DNA from: Patescibacteria group bacterium
GTDB lineage: Bacteria > Patescibacteriota > Minisyncoccia > Phycocordibacterales > Phycocordibacteraceae
Direction: 5' to 3'
Length of the DNA stretch: 36,632 bases
Assembly (NCBI GenBank): GCA_028866135.1
Contig: JAGWIS010000005.1
Span: forward strand, 1-36,632
In this document: positions 35,799 through 36,632 of the stretch, piece after piece
Position numbering within the stretch: the stretch's first letter is position 1
How the letters are laid out: each line of letters opens with the position of its first letter
Made by a program: the position numbers and the translations under genes
The notes under the pieces: generated by a model
Database searches by the model: none
Seen by the model: only the letters and a program-made list of their open reading frames with translations
What the model was told of the DNA's origin: nothing

Positions 35799-36509
35799 AT
35801 GACGCATATCGTACATCCCTACGCGCACCGCCTCGGCATCATCCGGGACTGGAAGAGCCGCTGGTTTGCCGGCGACAAGAAGACCTACCGCGAAAACATC
35901 AAAGTAGACGAAGCGATTCGCCGCTTCCTCACGAAGCGCCTGCGCGGCACCTATACGAGCGGCATCGAGATCGAGCGTTCAGCAAACGAGCTGCGCGTCA
36001 TCCTTTCCACGGCGCGCCCGGGGCTTGTCATCGGCCGCTCCGGCGAGAATGCGGTCAAGCTCCGCAAGGAATTGACCGACGTCGTCCGCAAAGCGTCCGG
36101 CCACGCGCTTCCTGCAGGCAAGCAGGTGAAGTTCGATATCAATGAAGTGCGCCAGCCGGAGACGGATGCAGCGGTCGTCGCGTACATGATCGCGGAGGGG
36201 CTTGAGAAGCGCATGCCGTTTCGCCGCGTGCTGAAGCAGACGGTGGAGAAGGTCATCGCTGCCCGCGAGGTCGAGGGCGTGCGCATCGCGCTCTCCGGCC
36301 GCCTCGGTGGTGCGGAAATGAGCCGCAAGGAGGAAGCGAAGAAAGGGCGCATTCCGCTCCAGACCTTCCGCGCCGACATCGATTTCGCCCACGAGCAGGC
36401 GTACCTGCCGTATGGCGTGATCGGCATCAAAGTCTGGATCTACCGCGGCAACGTGTACCAGGATAAGAAGACGTCGGTGCGCCTTCCCGAGAGCTCGCTG
36501 ACTCGCTAA
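35799..36509 (+). CDS. rpsC: 30S ribosomal protein S3
   Basis: MTHIVHPYAHRLGIIRDWKSRWFAGDKKTYRENIKVDEAIRRFLTKRL, PGLVIGRSGENAVKLRKEL, GRLGGAEMSRKE. Confidence 0.96.
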   Translation: MTHIVHPYAHRLGIIRDWKSRWFAGDKKTYRENIKVDEAIRRFLTKRLRGTYTSGIEIERSANELRVILSTARPGLVIGRSGENAVKLRKELTDVVRKASGHALPAGKQVKFDINEVRQPETDAAVVAYMIAEGLEKRMPFRRVLKQTVEKVIAAREVEGVRIALSGRLGGAEMSRKEEAKKGRIPLQTFRADIDFAHEQAYLPYGVIGIKVWIYRGNVYQDKKTSVRLPESSLTR

Positions 36510-36519
36510 GAAAACGCTT

Positions 36520-36632
36520 ATGTTGTTCCCCAAAAAAGTAAAGCACCGCAAGTGGCAGACGCAGCGCAAGAGCGAGAAGCGCCTTTCGCGTCCGGAAACG
36601 CGCGGCACGACGATCGTCTTCGGCTCTTTTGC
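36520..36632 (+). CDS. rplP: 50S ribosomal protein L16 (partial, runs off window)
   Basis: MLFPKKVKHRKWQTQRKSEKRLSRPETRGTTIVFGSF. Confidence 0.92.
   Translation, partial: MLFPKKVKHRKWQTQRKSEKRLSRPETRGTTIVFGSF

Overview
The window looks like a chromosomal segment from a GC-rich, Parcubacteria-like (CPR/Patescibacteria) bacterium; the lineage is inferred from gene content and protein style, not searched. Order: partial tRNA-Gly and tRNA-Arg (-), CCA-adding enzyme, exodeoxyribonuclease III, Xer recombinase, rpsO, NYN-domain protein, TraR/DksA-like protein, YifB/ComM ATPase, PNPOx-like protein, LysM/M23 peptidase, an intein-containing UvrD/PcrA helicase, rsmA/ksgA, an envelope/VirB6-like cluster, the str operon (rpsL-rpsG-fusA-tuf) and the start of the S10 operon (rpsJ, rplC, rplD, rplW, rplB, rpsS, rplV, rpsC, partial rplP). 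The main finding is a dense layer of palindromic elements in the str/S10 region and in some housekeeping ORFs. (i) A CCCTGTTAAAT...ATTTAACAGGG inverted-repeat element contains a small GIY-YIG nuclease gene in one copy and only a ~55 nt cruciform in two others; all three sit in composite hairpin arrays abutting the start codons of rplC, rplB and rpsS. (ii) Insertions at gene ends leave second, synonymously diverged copies of the gene end: the fusA start MNRD, the EF-G tail IIASRK* three times, and the L2 tail KKYSN.FII.RRKVGK twice. (iii) Palindromes in 5' coding regions add N-terminal extensions carrying the same VSNGV peptide to L4 and L22. (iv) Palindromes inserted in frame are shared between UvrD and KsgA. 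I propose a REP/RAYT- or homing-like family of mobile palindromes, possibly GIY-YIG driven, that colonises conserved translation genes and restores or recodes the gene end. A cluster of parS-like sites in cca and a UvrD intein are separate points of interest.
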